Source: Alkaliphilus oremlandii OhILAs
GTDB lineage: Bacteria; Bacillota; Clostridia; Peptostreptococcales; Natronincolaceae
Length of the DNA stretch: 64,000 nucleotides
Direction: 5' to 3'
NCBI RefSeq assembly: GCF_000018325.1
Contig: NC_009922.1
Span: 2,108,001 to 2,172,000, forward strand
Notes under the pieces: model-generated
Database searches by the model: none
Told to the model about the DNA's origin: nothing
What the model saw: only the letters and a program-made list of their open reading frames with translations
Shown: in pieces, positions 33,776 to 42,713 of the stretch
How positions within the stretch are numbered: the first letter of the stretch is position 1
Layout: each line of letters starts with the position of its first letter
Position numbers and translations under genes: made by a program

Positions 33776-34961
33776 CCTCATTCACCTCATTTCCAGCAAG
33801 AGCTGCCAGTACTGCACCCCTTACGATAATTCCTTTTAATATTTTATTTTCCACAACAGCCACAGGTACTGGTGAATTATGAATCACCTCGAACAGATCG
33901 TTCAAAGATAGATCCGGTGGAACGATGGGCACTTCCTTTTCCATCACATCATAAATATTTTTGTTGCCATCCTTTACTGCTTTTGACGCAGCATCTGCAG
34001 TTACAACACCGAGGAGCTCTTTATTTTTATTGATCACATAAATACTAGAAATTCCCGCTTGCTTCATATTCTGCAACGCAACCCGTGGACCGTGTTTTTC
34101 AACATCAATGGTCTCTGGTCGCTTCATAACGTGCTGAGCAGAGAATACTTTAGAGCGGTCTACGTCCTCAACGAATTTTTTAACGTAATCATTGGCAGGG
34201 TTCGTCATAATTTCTTCCGGCGTACCGATTTGAACAATTACGCCATCCTTCATCAATGCGATTCGATCTCCTATTTTAAGAGCTTCATCTAAATCATGGG
34301 TAATGAATATAATCGTCTTTTGCATTGTAGATTGTAATTCTATCAATTCATCCTGCATTTCTTTACGGATTAAGGGATCGAGAGCAGAGAAGGCTTCGTC
34401 CATCAATAATATATCCGGTTTATTTGCCAAAGCTCTGGCTAGACCTACTCTTTGCTGCATTCCTCCAGACAATTGGCTAGGGTACTGATCCTCATACCCT
34501 TCTAAACCAACTAATTTTAAAGACTCCATCGCTCTACTTCGGATTTCATCTTTCTGCATGCCTTGAACCTCTAAACCGTATCCTACATTTTCTAGAATAG
34601 TTCGATGTGGAAACAACCCAAATTTTTGAAAAACCATACCCAGTTTTTTTCTTCTAGTTTTGCGAAGTTGCTCCTTATCCATTTTAGCTAGATCCTCACC
34701 ATCTACAAATACACTTCCTGCACTGGGCTCGATCAGGCGATTAATCAACCGAACTAAAGTCGATTTTCCACTGCCGGATAAACCCATAATAACGAAAATT
34801 TCTCCCGTATATACTTCGAATGATGCTCGGTTTACACCTACCGTCATTCCCGTTTCTTTTAGAATCTGTTCTTTTGTTTTTCCCTCTTGTAGCAATTTGA
34901 TTCCTTGACTTGGGTTTTTTCCAAAAACCTTCGTCAAGTCTTTCACTTCAATCTTTATCAT
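33747..34961 (-). CDS. opuAA: Glycine betaine ABC transporter, ATP-binding protein
   Basis: 404 residues. The ABC domain has Walker A GLSGSGKST at 60-68, the signature LSGGMQQRVGLARALA and Walker B ILLMDEAFSALD. A pair of CBS domains follows from about 280 to 390 (VALQNMKQAGISSIYVI, then PVPVAVVENKILKGII). In OpuA the CBS pair senses ionic strength. It is the first gene of the operon. The promoter and a 28-bp palindrome lie upstream, next to a divergent GbsR-type regulator. Confidence 0.94.
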   Translation of the reverse strand: MIKIEVKDLTKVFGKNPSQGIKLLQEGKTKEQILKETGMTVGVNRASFEVYTGEIFVIMGLSGSGKSTLVRLINRLIEPSAGSVFVDGEDLAKMDKEQLRKTRRKKLGMVFQKFGLFPHRTILENVGYGLEVQGMQKDEIRSRAMESLKLVGLEGYEDQYPSQLSGGMQQRVGLARALANKPDILLMDEAFSALDPLIRKEMQDELIELQSTMQKTIIFITHDLDEALKIGDRIALMKDGVIVQIGTPEEIMTNPANDYVKKFVEDVDRSKVFSAQHVMKRPETIDVEKHGPRVALQNMKQAGISSIYVINKNKELLGVVTADAASKAVKDGNKNIYDVMEKEVPIVPPDLSLNDLFEVIHNSPVPVAVVENKILKGIIVRGAVLAALAGNEVNEDADTTNTPR

Positions 34962-35034
34962 TAATTCACCTCATTCATTTGTAATCACACTTAAATTTAT
35001 CCACATCTTATTTTATCCTTTCACTCATCTTTAT

Positions 35035-35064
35035 ATTATAATATGTTTTAATCGTAAATTACAA
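35035..35064 (-). promoter_or_regulatory. opuA promoter
   Basis: TTGTAA, an 18-base spacer and TATAAT on the minus strand, 75 bases before the opuAA start. The 28-bp palindrome lies about 30 bases further upstream. Confidence 0.65.
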
Positions 35065-35092
35065 ATGTTAAATCTGTTCATATTGTACAAAC

Positions 35093-35120
35093 TGAACGTA
35101 CAGTTTAAACTGTACGTTCA
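35093..35120. promoter_or_regulatory. 28-bp perfect palindrome, probable GbsR-type operator
   Basis: TGAACGTACAGTTT followed by its exact reverse complement. It lies between the divergent opuA operon and the regulator gene, upstream of the opuA -35 box. This position suits a regulator that senses choline or osmotic state. The binding protein is inferred from the neighbour gene. Confidence 0.65.
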
Positions 35121-35225
35121 TGTGTTGTCTTATTCTTACAAATACGCCTCATTCCTCCAAGATCCTCTAAATCCTTAATCTTATTTTTTTATTATAATAT
35201 CTATAGTATATTGCTTCGTACGTGG

Positions 35226-35231
35226 TATAAT
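35226..35231 (+). promoter_or_regulatory. -10 box of the GbsR-type regulator gene
   Basis: TGGTATAAT is an extended -10 element about 40 bases before the ATG. A clear -35 is not seen. Confidence 0.5.
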
Positions 35232-35269
35232 ATAGGTTGAAACATGCTATTTAAGGAGGCAACCCTTTC

Positions 35270-35803
35270 ATGAATTTAAATGATACGCACATAATAAATG
35301 AAGTAGAAGAAATAAAAAGCGAAGCAATACTTACATTATCGAAATTGATCAACCTTTATGGATTATCCTTGTCAGAGTCCCGTCTGTTTTCCATTATATT
35401 TCTTGAAAACAATCCATTAACCTTAGATGATATGAGCCAATCCCTAGGAATGAGCAAAACCTCTATGAGTACAGGAATACGCAGCTTATTAGATGCTGAA
35501 ATGGTTGAAAAAACTTGGAAGAAAGGAATACGAAAAGATTTATATACCGCAGAAGAAAGTTTATATAAGACCTTTTCAAATACGTTCGTCCACCAATGGC
35601 TTTCTGTTGTTCACAATCATATCAAAATTTTTAACGAAATTTCAAAAAATTTGAATATGCTCTTACCCCAGTTCGAAGATCCAGAGCTACAAAATTCCTT
35701 AACGAAGTATTTGCAAAAAATAGATCGCATTATTGACTTTTATCAATGGCTCAATGAAACCTTCAAACAGCTTCAGGAAAAGATTGAAGATTTAGAGGGC
35801 TAA
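35270..35803 (+). CDS. GbsR-family (MarR-like) transcriptional regulator
   Basis: 177 residues. The winged helix-turn-helix is at about 25-95 (SLSESRLFSIIFLE, DDMSQSLGMSKTSMSTGIRSL). A C-terminal helical domain follows at about 105-175. This is the GbsR/OpcR type, which in Bacillus represses betaine synthesis or uptake genes in response to choline. Being divergent from opuA with a palindrome in between, it probably controls opuA. A strong ribosome site (AAGGAGG) precedes the ATG. Confidence 0.85.
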   Translation: MNLNDTHIINEVEEIKSEAILTLSKLINLYGLSLSESRLFSIIFLENNPLTLDDMSQSLGMSKTSMSTGIRSLLDAEMVEKTWKKGIRKDLYTAEESLYKTFSNTFVHQWLSVVHNHIKIFNEISKNLNMLLPQFEDPELQNSLTKYLQKIDRIIDFYQWLNETFKQLQEKIEDLEG

Positions 35804-35828
35804 ATTCATAGGCGTCTCTTCATAAAAA

Positions 35829-35870
35829 CAAAGCAGATAAACTATATTCCTTTTGTTTATCTGCTTTGCT
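35829..35870 (+). terminator. Terminator of the GbsR-type gene
   Basis: AAAGCAGATAAAC pairs with GTTTATCTGCTTT around TATATTCCTTTT, with a T-rich tail. Confidence 0.85.
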
Positions 35871-35992
35871 TTATTAGTACTAAATTTATATTTTATTTAA
35901 AGTGTAACAAAAGCGACCGTCAGTGAATATGATAATTGTAAGCGCTATTTTTAATAAAGCGGTCTACTTTTATTTATAAGGAGGTTTCTTCC

Positions 35993-37225
35993 ATGAGTTT
36001 TTATATTGATAAAATAGCTCATCGACTGGGTGGAAAAGACTTTGCAAATGAAACAAAGATCTATAAATTTGCAAAGATAAAAAAAGCAAAAGAGCTTGCG
36101 ATGAAAAATAACCCAAATCTATCCCTAATTGATTTAGGAATCGGAGAACCAGACAAAGCCGCAGATACACCGATTGTTCATGCTTTATCCAGCGAGGCTG
36201 GAAAGCTTGAAAATCGACTATACTCCGACAATGGTATTCCTGAGTTTCAAGAGGCTGCTGCTGGGTATCTAGAAAAAGTTTATGGTCTTAAAAACATCAA
36301 TCCTTATACAGAAATCATTCACGGAATTGGTTCTAAATCCATATTGTCCATGCTTCCAATGTGCTTTATCAATCCCGGAGATATTACCTTAGCCACAACA
36401 CCTGGTTACCCTGTTCTATCTACCTATACCAACTATCTTGGCGGTACTACATATAACTTGCCCCTATATAAGGAGCATGACTTTTATCCCGATTTCTCTA
36501 CAATTCCAAAAGAGGTTCTAGCAAAAGCCAAGCTTCTTTATATAAATTATCCCAATAATCCAACTGGCCAAGTGGCTACAGAAGAATTCTATAAAAAGGT
36601 CGTCGACTTTGCACATACAAATAATGTTATCGTCGTTTCCGATGCGGCTTACGCTCCGATTACTTTTGAAGGAAAGCAACCTTTAAGTTTTCTTTCTATT
36701 GATGGTGCCAAGGAAGTTGGCTTAGAACTCCACAGTTTGTCCAAGGGGTATAATATGACAGGATGGCGATTGGCCTTTATTGTAGGAAATCCGCTCGCCA
36801 TTAAGGCCTATGGCACGGTCAAAGACAATACGGATTCTGGACAGTTTAGAGCGATACAAAAGGCAGGAGTTTATGCCCTAAATCATCCAGAAATTTGTGT
36901 TGAAAATTGCCATCGTTATGCTAGGCGTTTGGATCTTCTAGTCGCTGCCCTAAAGGAAGTTGGATTCTCAGCAGAAAAGCCCAAGGGGACATTCTATTGT
37001 TACGTTCCAATACCAAAGGGAACTCAATCTGGAATCACCTTTGGCAGTGCCGAAGAAGTATCTGAATATCTGATAAAAAATGCGCTGATTTCTACAGTTC
37101 CTTGGGACGATGCCGGTGCTTACCTAAGGATGTCTGTTACCTTTCAGGCAAATAGTGCCCGGGAAGAGCTTGAAACCATCAACGAAATTAAACGTCGGCT
37201 CTTAGGACTACAATTAATTTTCTAA
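35993..37225 (+). CDS. dapL: LL-diaminopimelate aminotransferase
   Basis: 410 residues, a class I/II PLP aminotransferase that makes LL-diaminopimelate in one step for lysine and peptidoglycan. DLGIGEPDKAADTPIVHAL and YPNNPTGQVA are conserved, and the PLP lysine sits in SLSKGYNMTGWRL. The LYSDNGIPEFQEAAAGYL region matches DapL, as opposed to aspartate aminotransferases. AGGAGG precedes the ATG. It stands alone upstream of an Na/Pi cotransporter gene. The lysine link is from family knowledge. Confidence 0.9.
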   Translation: MSFYIDKIAHRLGGKDFANETKIYKFAKIKKAKELAMKNNPNLSLIDLGIGEPDKAADTPIVHALSSEAGKLENRLYSDNGIPEFQEAAAGYLEKVYGLKNINPYTEIIHGIGSKSILSMLPMCFINPGDITLATTPGYPVLSTYTNYLGGTTYNLPLYKEHDFYPDFSTIPKEVLAKAKLLYINYPNNPTGQVATEEFYKKVVDFAHTNNVIVVSDAAYAPITFEGKQPLSFLSIDGAKEVGLELHSLSKGYNMTGWRLAFIVGNPLAIKAYGTVKDNTDSGQFRAIQKAGVYALNHPEICVENCHRYARRLDLLVAALKEVGFSAEKPKGTFYCYVPIPKGTQSGITFGSAEEVSEYLIKNALISTVPWDDAGAYLRMSVTFQANSAREELETINEIKRRLLGLQLIF

Positions 37226-37278
37226 TCCATGTTTTATATCCATACGCCTCCTCATATATTAAACGGGAGGTGTTTTCT

Positions 37279-38232
37279 TTGATTGAACTTATTTCTACTT
37301 CATCCATCGGTCTAGGCCTATTTTTACTAGGAATGAATTTCCTCACAGAGGGATTCAATAATTTTATCTCACATCGATTAAAAAATATTATTTTAAACTT
37401 GAAAGTTTATCCCATTGTAGGGGTTTTAATCGGCGCTATTGCCACTGCAATTCTACAGTCCAGCAGTGGCATTACAGTTATTTTGGTTGGCCTTGTCCAT
37501 GCAAATGTACTGACCCTACATCAGGCAACACCAATTCTCATGGGTGCCAATATCGGTACCACCATGACCTCTCAGCTATTGGCTTTCAATGTGGATCAGT
37601 ACGCTTTCATTCCTTTTATATTGGGTATGCTTATTATTTTGACCACTAAAAATAAAAAATTAAAATACTTTGGGAATATATGCCTAGGACTTTCCCTTAT
37701 TTTTATTGGAATTAATCTCCTTACAAATGGACTTTCTCCCTTAAAAGATCTATTGGCCTTTCAAAAACTTTTAGGTGAATTTGGCAAAAATCCTCTATTG
37801 GGTATATTGCTAGGTTTTTCGACTATTTCTATATTACAAAGTAGTAGCACCGGTGTAGTCATTTTACAAACCTTAGGTTCTTCAGGATCCATATCCATTG
37901 ATTCTGCTGTGGCTATCATATTAGGGATGAATGTTGGTACTTGCGTTACAGCGATCATCTCTAGCCTTTCTTTAAATAAAGCTGCAAAACAGACTGCATT
38001 GATCCATTTTCTTTTTAATGTGCTCGGTGTATTGCTTATTTTTCCTTTTATTGGGTTATTGTGCCGGTTCTGCATTCAATTATCGCCGCTGAATGTATCC
38101 AGACAAATTGCCAATGCCCATACAATCTTTAATATTTTTAATACCTTGGTTCTATTGCCGTTTATAGGACCTCTCGTCACTTTATCACAAAAAATTATAA
38201 GAAATCCTTCTTCTTATAAGAAAACCTTCTAA
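37279..38232 (+). CDS. Na/Pi cotransporter family protein
   Basis: 317 residues. Two inverted repeats each hold the QSSS motif: AILQSSSGITVI and SILQSSSTGVVIL. GANIGTTMTSQLLA and GMNVGTCVTAIISSL are the second half of each repeat. About eight membrane helices are visible. The C-terminal PhoU-like domain of longer members is absent. TTG 37279 is the likely start because GGGAGG stands eight bases before it; GTG 37270 overlaps that site. Confidence 0.87.
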   Translation: MIELISTSSIGLGLFLLGMNFLTEGFNNFISHRLKNIILNLKVYPIVGVLIGAIATAILQSSSGITVILVGLVHANVLTLHQATPILMGANIGTTMTSQLLAFNVDQYAFIPFILGMLIILTTKNKKLKYFGNICLGLSLIFIGINLLTNGLSPLKDLLAFQKLLGEFGKNPLLGILLGFSTISILQSSSTGVVILQTLGSSGSISIDSAVAIILGMNVGTCVTAIISSLSLNKAAKQTALIHFLFNVLGVLLIFPFIGLLCRFCIQLSPLNVSRQIANAHTIFNIFNTLVLLPFIGPLVTLSQKIIRNPSSYKKTF

Positions 38233-38246
38233 AAAATCCTTATAAG

Positions 38247-38308
38247 GAAGCTTTTTTTAAAACTCATTTACAATACAGCTCTTCCTTTGGGAACACATTA
38301 TCCATAGC
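38247..38308 (+). repeat. Dispersed 60-base repeat, copy A
   Basis: GAAGCTTTTTTTAAAACTCA and the following bases resemble 39644-39706 (AACTCATTTAC and TTGAAATACATTA parts in both). It follows the Na/Pi gene. The function is unknown. Confidence 0.55.
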
Positions 38309-38460
38309 GCTTTTTTCTTGATTATAAAAAGAATTTTTCTTCATTTTGAAAATTTTCTTAGAAAAAACTGCTAACATATTCCCTACTCAAAATGGTTAAA
38401 TTATATTTACAACATCGGATGATGTTGATTATGGTTACTTCAAATGAGGAGGAGAATATC

Positions 38461-38664
38461 ATGGCTTCAAGAAATAAAGTAGTAGTTCCAGAAGCTCGTC
38501 AAGCTCTTAATCAAATGAAATTAGAAATAGCCAGCGACTTAGGACTTTCTAATTATGAAGGTGTAGACAAAGGTAATTTGACAGCGAGACAAAACGGGTA
38601 TGTTGGCGGATATATGACAAGACGTTTAGTTGAAATGGCACAAAGACAAATGAGTGGAAAGTAG
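38461..38664 (+). CDS. Small acid-soluble spore protein, alpha/beta type
   Basis: 67 residues from ATG 38461, preceded by GAGGAGG. KVVVPEARQALNQMKLEIAS, NYEGVDKGNLTARQNGYVGG and MTRRLVEMAQRQM follow the consensus almost exactly. It coats and protects spore DNA. It is closer to the consensus than the SASP at 20271. It stands alone with a strong terminator. Confidence 0.95.
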   Translation: MASRNKVVVPEARQALNQMKLEIASDLGLSNYEGVDKGNLTARQNGYVGGYMTRRLVEMAQRQMSGK

Positions 38665-38755
38665 TAGAATAGAAAAATAACAACACAGTGAAATCACAAC
38701 ATCGTAAATCATAACGGAAGCAAATAATATATCATTGAAAATATATTAGAATTAA

Positions 38756-38788
38756 AGGAAATGCTAGCAATTAGCATTTCCTTTTTCT
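38756..38788 (+). terminator. Terminator of the SASP gene
   Basis: GGAAATGCTA and TAGCATTTCC pair around GCAAT and are followed by TTTTT. Confidence 0.87.
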
Positions 38789-38909
38789 ATTGGATCAATA
38801 CTTTTTTATGTTACAGGAACAATTCTACTTTCAAATTTATCCTAAATAGATTAATATATTATATAAGATTATAATTTATTTCAAATAATGCTTTAGGAGA
38901 GGTGTTATT

Positions 38910-39437
38910 ATGTTTACGAATAATTCACAGCAATTGGCAGAAAATAAACTTCTTCTGCTTTATATATTGGATCGCATTGAATTCCCAATGACGAATGCTC
39001 AAGTAACACAATTTGTTTTAGAAAATGACATTATGAATTACTTTATGCTACAACAATATTTAGGAGAATTGAAGGATTCTAAGTTTATTGTTGAAAAGCA
39101 AAGTGAAAAGCATCATATTTTTATCCTTACAGAAAGCGGAAAAAATACCCTAAGCTATTTTGTAAATAGGATACCCAAATCTCAAGTTGAACGAATCGAT
39201 CAGTTGCTAAATATTCAAAAAGAGAAGATGGTAAAAAACAGGCAGGTTAAAGCAGACTATATTAAAATATCCGATGATGAATATTTAGTTAAATTGGATG
39301 TGATCGAAAAAGATATGTCTCTAATTCATTTAAATTTAAGTGTGGCCAACAACAAACAAGCAAAGCAAATTTGCGAAAAATGGCGGGAAGATGCACCCAA
39401 TTTATATAGTCAAATTATTAATCTACTCATTGAATAG
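38910..39437 (+). CDS. DUF4364-family protein
   Basis: 175 residues. The N-terminal half looks like a winged helix (KLLLLYILDRIEFPMTNAQV, FMLQQYLGELKDSKFI). The C-terminal half is an alpha-beta domain ending REDAPNLYSQIINLLIE. This matches DUF4364, conserved in Clostridia and with no settled role. AGGAGAGG precedes the ATG. Confidence 0.82.
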   Translation: MFTNNSQQLAENKLLLLYILDRIEFPMTNAQVTQFVLENDIMNYFMLQQYLGELKDSKFIVEKQSEKHHIFILTESGKNTLSYFVNRIPKSQVERIDQLLNIQKEKMVKNRQVKADYIKISDDEYLVKLDVIEKDMSLIHLNLSVANNKQAKQICEKWREDAPNLYSQIINLLIE

Positions 39438-39469
39438 TATCCTTTACATACCATCCACCGGTTTCGAAA

Positions 39470-39569
39470 ATAAAATCTTAATTGCTTAAAATAAAATTTC
39501 TTTATACTGATCAACCTTATGCGTACTCAGCTCTAAACTTTGCTTAAAAATTCAAGTACTTAAATATAA
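39470..39569. repeat. Decayed relative of the 79-bp repeat
   Basis: AAAATAAAATTTCTTTA, TTATGCGTACTCAGCTCTAA and TTCAAGTACTTAA match parts of the 79-bp unit in order, with many changes. The hairpin stem is mostly lost. Confidence 0.5.
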
Positions 39570-39612
39570 GTAGCTGGAGTGTACAAATCCAATATCTCCA
39601 GCTCCTTATATT
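39570..39612 (+). terminator. Terminator after the DUF4364 gene
   Basis: AGCTGGAG and CTCCAGCT pair around a 16-base loop. Confidence 0.6.
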
Positions 39613-39643
39613 TTATAAAAAAACTTCTATGGAAACGTTATGA

Positions 39644-39706
39644 GAAAGCTTTTTCTGAAACTCATTTACGGCAAAGTTCTTCTTTTGAAATACATTAATT
39701 ATAAGT
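39644..39706 (+). repeat. Dispersed 60-base repeat, copy B
   Basis: GAAAGCTTTTTCTGAAACTC and the following bases match 38247-38308. Both copies follow genes on the plus strand. Confidence 0.55.
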
Positions 39707-39744
39707 AGAACCTGCCTATTCCTTATAAAATAATTCAAAGGTTT

Positions 39745-40683
39745 CTAATAATAGATAATGCTCGTAGGCTCTTTTCCTACCGGTATACTTTGAACCACCT
39801 TCTTTGTCGGTAGGTCAATGATATCCACCGTATTCTTCTGTATACTAGTAACAAATAATCGTCCTTTATTCCGATCCATCTCTATACCATGGGGCATCGT
39901 ATTCACCTTAATGATCCCTTCTGATTTATGTTTCTTGAGATTATAGATATGAACACAATCCATATCCGAGTCCGTAATGTACAAATATTCGTTTTCATTA
40001 TCGCTGATGGCCTCTACAGGCATCTTACCAAGATTAATACATTCTACCTGTTTTAGTGATTCCGTCTCGTAAATCAGTACTTTCCCTTTTCTGGTAAATT
40101 GATCACTATAATGAACAACGTACAAAAATTCTCCACTTTCATCGATTCTCATGTGCCACGGTCTATATTCCATACTATGATTCTTAATAATTTCATTTGT
40201 ATTTGTAGAAATTTCCGTTATTTCTCCCGATCCATAATTCCCAATAAAGATGCGCTCTTGATCCTTTGTAATGGCCATACCGTGCGGCATTTCTCCCGTG
40301 GGCAGCTGTAGTACTAAATCTAATGTATCCAGATTTAGGATAGATACACTGTTGGAATCTGTATTGGCCACATAAATATGATGATATTTTTGACTCAAAA
40401 TCACCTGACTTGGATGGCTCCCCACGAAGATGGTATCAATTATTTTTTCTGTATTGATATCGACGACAGAGATACTGCTGTGCCAGCTATTGGGAACATA
40501 TAAAAGCTTGCTTCGCTCATCAAAGGCAATATGATGAGGACCAAAATTAGAAAATGAAGAACTTTTTCCACTAAAGCACAATTTAAGTTTTTTAACTTCC
40601 AGCCCTTGAACTAAATCTATAATCGAAATAGAATCATCCGAGAAATTTGAAATTAAAAGGATATCATTCGGCAAACATCTCAT
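39745..40683 (-). CDS. YncE-like beta-propeller protein
   Basis: 312 residues from ATG 40683, after GAGAGGTG. Repeats of about 43 residues carry the YVTN pattern: LYVPNSWHSSISVVDINT, IYVANTDSNSVSILNLDT, IFIGNYGSGEITEIST, and so on to LFVTSIQKNTVDIIDLPT. There are seven, which fits a full propeller. No signal peptide is seen, so it is probably cytosolic. Members of this family have no fixed role. It lies downstream of folC on the same strand, about 100 bases away. Confidence 0.85.
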   Translation of the reverse strand: MRCLPNDILLISNFSDDSISIIDLVQGLEVKKLKLCFSGKSSSFSNFGPHHIAFDERSKLLYVPNSWHSSISVVDINTEKIIDTIFVGSHPSQVILSQKYHHIYVANTDSNSVSILNLDTLDLVLQLPTGEMPHGMAITKDQERIFIGNYGSGEITEISTNTNEIIKNHSMEYRPWHMRIDESGEFLYVVHYSDQFTRKGKVLIYETESLKQVECINLGKMPVEAISDNENEYLYITDSDMDCVHIYNLKKHKSEGIIKVNTMPHGIEMDRNKGRLFVTSIQKNTVDIIDLPTKKVVQSIPVGKEPTSIIYY

Positions 40684-40789
40684 CCCATCACCTCTCAATC
40701 AAAAGTGGTCTTAATTATATATTATCTTATGATTGATTTTTCTATATGTGACTGATGAAAGATTGTATATTCTTTATATAAAGTAGAAC

Positions 40790-42094
40790 TTAAATTTCTA
40801 ATTTTTTTGTCAAAGCTGCTCTTACTTCTCCGATCATGTAAAGAGAGCCTGCAAAAATAATAACCTCTTCCTCACTGGTTATATCCTTTGATCGTTTGAT
40901 TGCCTCTTGAATACTTTCACAGATATGTGTTTCTTTATTAAAAACCTTTAGCTTTTCTGCTAATTCAGAAGCTTTCATTGCTCTTGGATTATTCGGCTCT
41001 GTAGCGACCACCTTGCTCATTAAAGGGATTAAATCCTCCAATACACCCTGAACATCTTTATCTTGGAGCATTCCTACAACCAAGGTAATTTTGTAATCCT
41101 TTAATAAGCTTTCGATACTTTTTCTAAGGGCAATTGCACCGTGTAAATTGTGCGCACCATCAATAATAATCCATGGATTCTTTCCTAAAACTTCAAATCG
41201 ACCTGCCCATTTTGCGTTATAGAGCCCATTAAAAACAGCTTCCTTACTGATGCTGACATCTCTATATCTTCTTAGAATCTCAACGACACCAAGAGCTGTA
41301 CATGCATTGTATATTTGATGGATTCCAACCATTTGGACCTTTACATTAGAATAGTCTTGCCCTAAAACATTCACCGAGAAGGTCTGTCCATTCACTGTAC
41401 TTTCCTGTATTTCTAACGTATCAAAGCTGGTCATAAACAACTTACTATTTCTTTCCTTACACAAGTTTTCAAATACTTCTACCACTTCTTTTTCCTGAGG
41501 ATAGGATAGAACAAAGCTGTTTTCTTTGATAATGCCACCTTTTTCATAGGCTATTTTCGGCAATGTATCTCCTAAATACTCTGTGTGATCCAATCCGATT
41601 GGTGTGATTACAGATAGTAAAGGATTTTCAACAACATTGGTTGCATCCAGCCTTCCTCCTAAGCCCACTTCCAATACAAGAAAATCTACATCTTCCTCTG
41701 CATAGTAATAAAACGCTATGGCTGTTACTACTTCAAATTCTGTAGGATGGTTTTTTCCTTCTGACACCATCCCATCGATCTTTTCCTTTACAATACTAGT
41801 AATTTCACCTAATCTGTCCTTCGGAATATCGATTCCATTCATTCGAATTCTTTCAGTAAACTCTTCTAAATATGGTGAAGTATATAAACCAACTCGATAG
41901 CCTGCTTCCTTTAAGATACTGTGGATATAGGAGCAAGTAGAGCCTTTCCCATTGGTTCCTGCTACATGGATAATTTTTAATTTTTGATGGGGATTTCCTA
42001 ATAAGTTCAGTAAGTATTTGATATTCTCTAGCCCTAGCTTACTGCCAAATTTATATGTCCCATGAATATAATCCAACGCCTCTTGATAGTTCAT
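40790..42094 (-). CDS. folC: Folylpolyglutamate synthase / dihydrofolate synthase
   Basis: 434 residues. It adds glutamate to folates with ATP. The signature is VAGTNGKGSTCSYIHSIL (P-loop, about 44-61), then VLEVGLGGRLDATNVV, then GLDHTEYLGDT. The linker and C-terminal domain have DGAHNLHGAIALR and VVGMLQDKD. The length is normal. It often follows valS in Firmicutes, but here an 18-kb island separates them. Confidence 0.93.
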   Translation of the reverse strand: MNYQEALDYIHGTYKFGSKLGLENIKYLLNLLGNPHQKLKIIHVAGTNGKGSTCSYIHSILKEAGYRVGLYTSPYLEEFTERIRMNGIDIPKDRLGEITSIVKEKIDGMVSEGKNHPTEFEVVTAIAFYYYAEEDVDFLVLEVGLGGRLDATNVVENPLLSVITPIGLDHTEYLGDTLPKIAYEKGGIIKENSFVLSYPQEKEVVEVFENLCKERNSKLFMTSFDTLEIQESTVNGQTFSVNVLGQDYSNVKVQMVGIHQIYNACTALGVVEILRRYRDVSISKEAVFNGLYNAKWAGRFEVLGKNPWIIIDGAHNLHGAIALRKSIESLLKDYKITLVVGMLQDKDVQGVLEDLIPLMSKVVATEPNNPRAMKASELAEKLKVFNKETHICESIQEAIKRSKDITSEEEVIIFAGSLYMIGEVRAALTKKLEI

Positions 42095-42282
42095 TGCTTC
42101 ACTCCGTTCCTAAATATTATAATGCCTAATCTTTATTATACTAGTGTTCAATTAATAGATTTTATATCCATCGAAAAAAATTGTATCTATAAACTTCATC
42201 AATTACCTTAAATTTAGATATAAAAATAGTCATCAACCTCTGGTTTAATATAATTACCACACAATATCAACCGAGTAGAATA

Positions 42283-42462
42283 ATGACTATGACTAATTAT
42301 ATCAAAATCTTTGACAAATTTATAGATATCATCAATTGGAATACCTTGAAAACATCAACATACAAGTTGAACATTGACTATTTAATACCTCAAAACTATT
42401 TAAAAACATTAATTCATTTTCATCTAATAGAGTTAAATAGCTTAAGAGGTATCAATGATTAA
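42283..42462 (+). pseudogene. Transposase N-terminal remnant
   Basis: 59 residues: MTMTNYIKIFDKFIDIINWN, then LIPQNYLKTLIHFHLIELNS and LRGIND before a stop. This resembles the first part of IS4/IS1634-type transposases, where a helix rich in L and K ends in S-L-R. The rest of the element is absent. It marks the folC side of the island. The family call is tentative. Confidence 0.45.
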
Positions 42463-42713
42463 TTGATTAAGCAATCTCTAGTAAAACTAATAAATCCAAT
42501 TAAATTCAAATGAGAAGCATAATTAAGTGGTTAAATAGTGCCGTACTCAAATCTACAAAAATCCAAAATATGTTATTTTAAAGATAACTATATATTGCAT
42601 TAGTAGAATAATATCCACATGTATTTTGTACTGATATTTTTTTAAACAAAATATAAAGGCTCAAAAGTAAATGTTGATATTTCTCACATTTCAAACACTA
42701 GTGAGAAATTATA
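42463..42713. other. Intergenic stretch between the transposase remnant and the methyltransferase gene
   Basis: Only one structure stands out: ATTTCTCAC / GTGAGAAAT around 42679-42708, just after the methyltransferase stop. It may be a weak terminator, since the T-run is poor. Confidence 0.45.
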
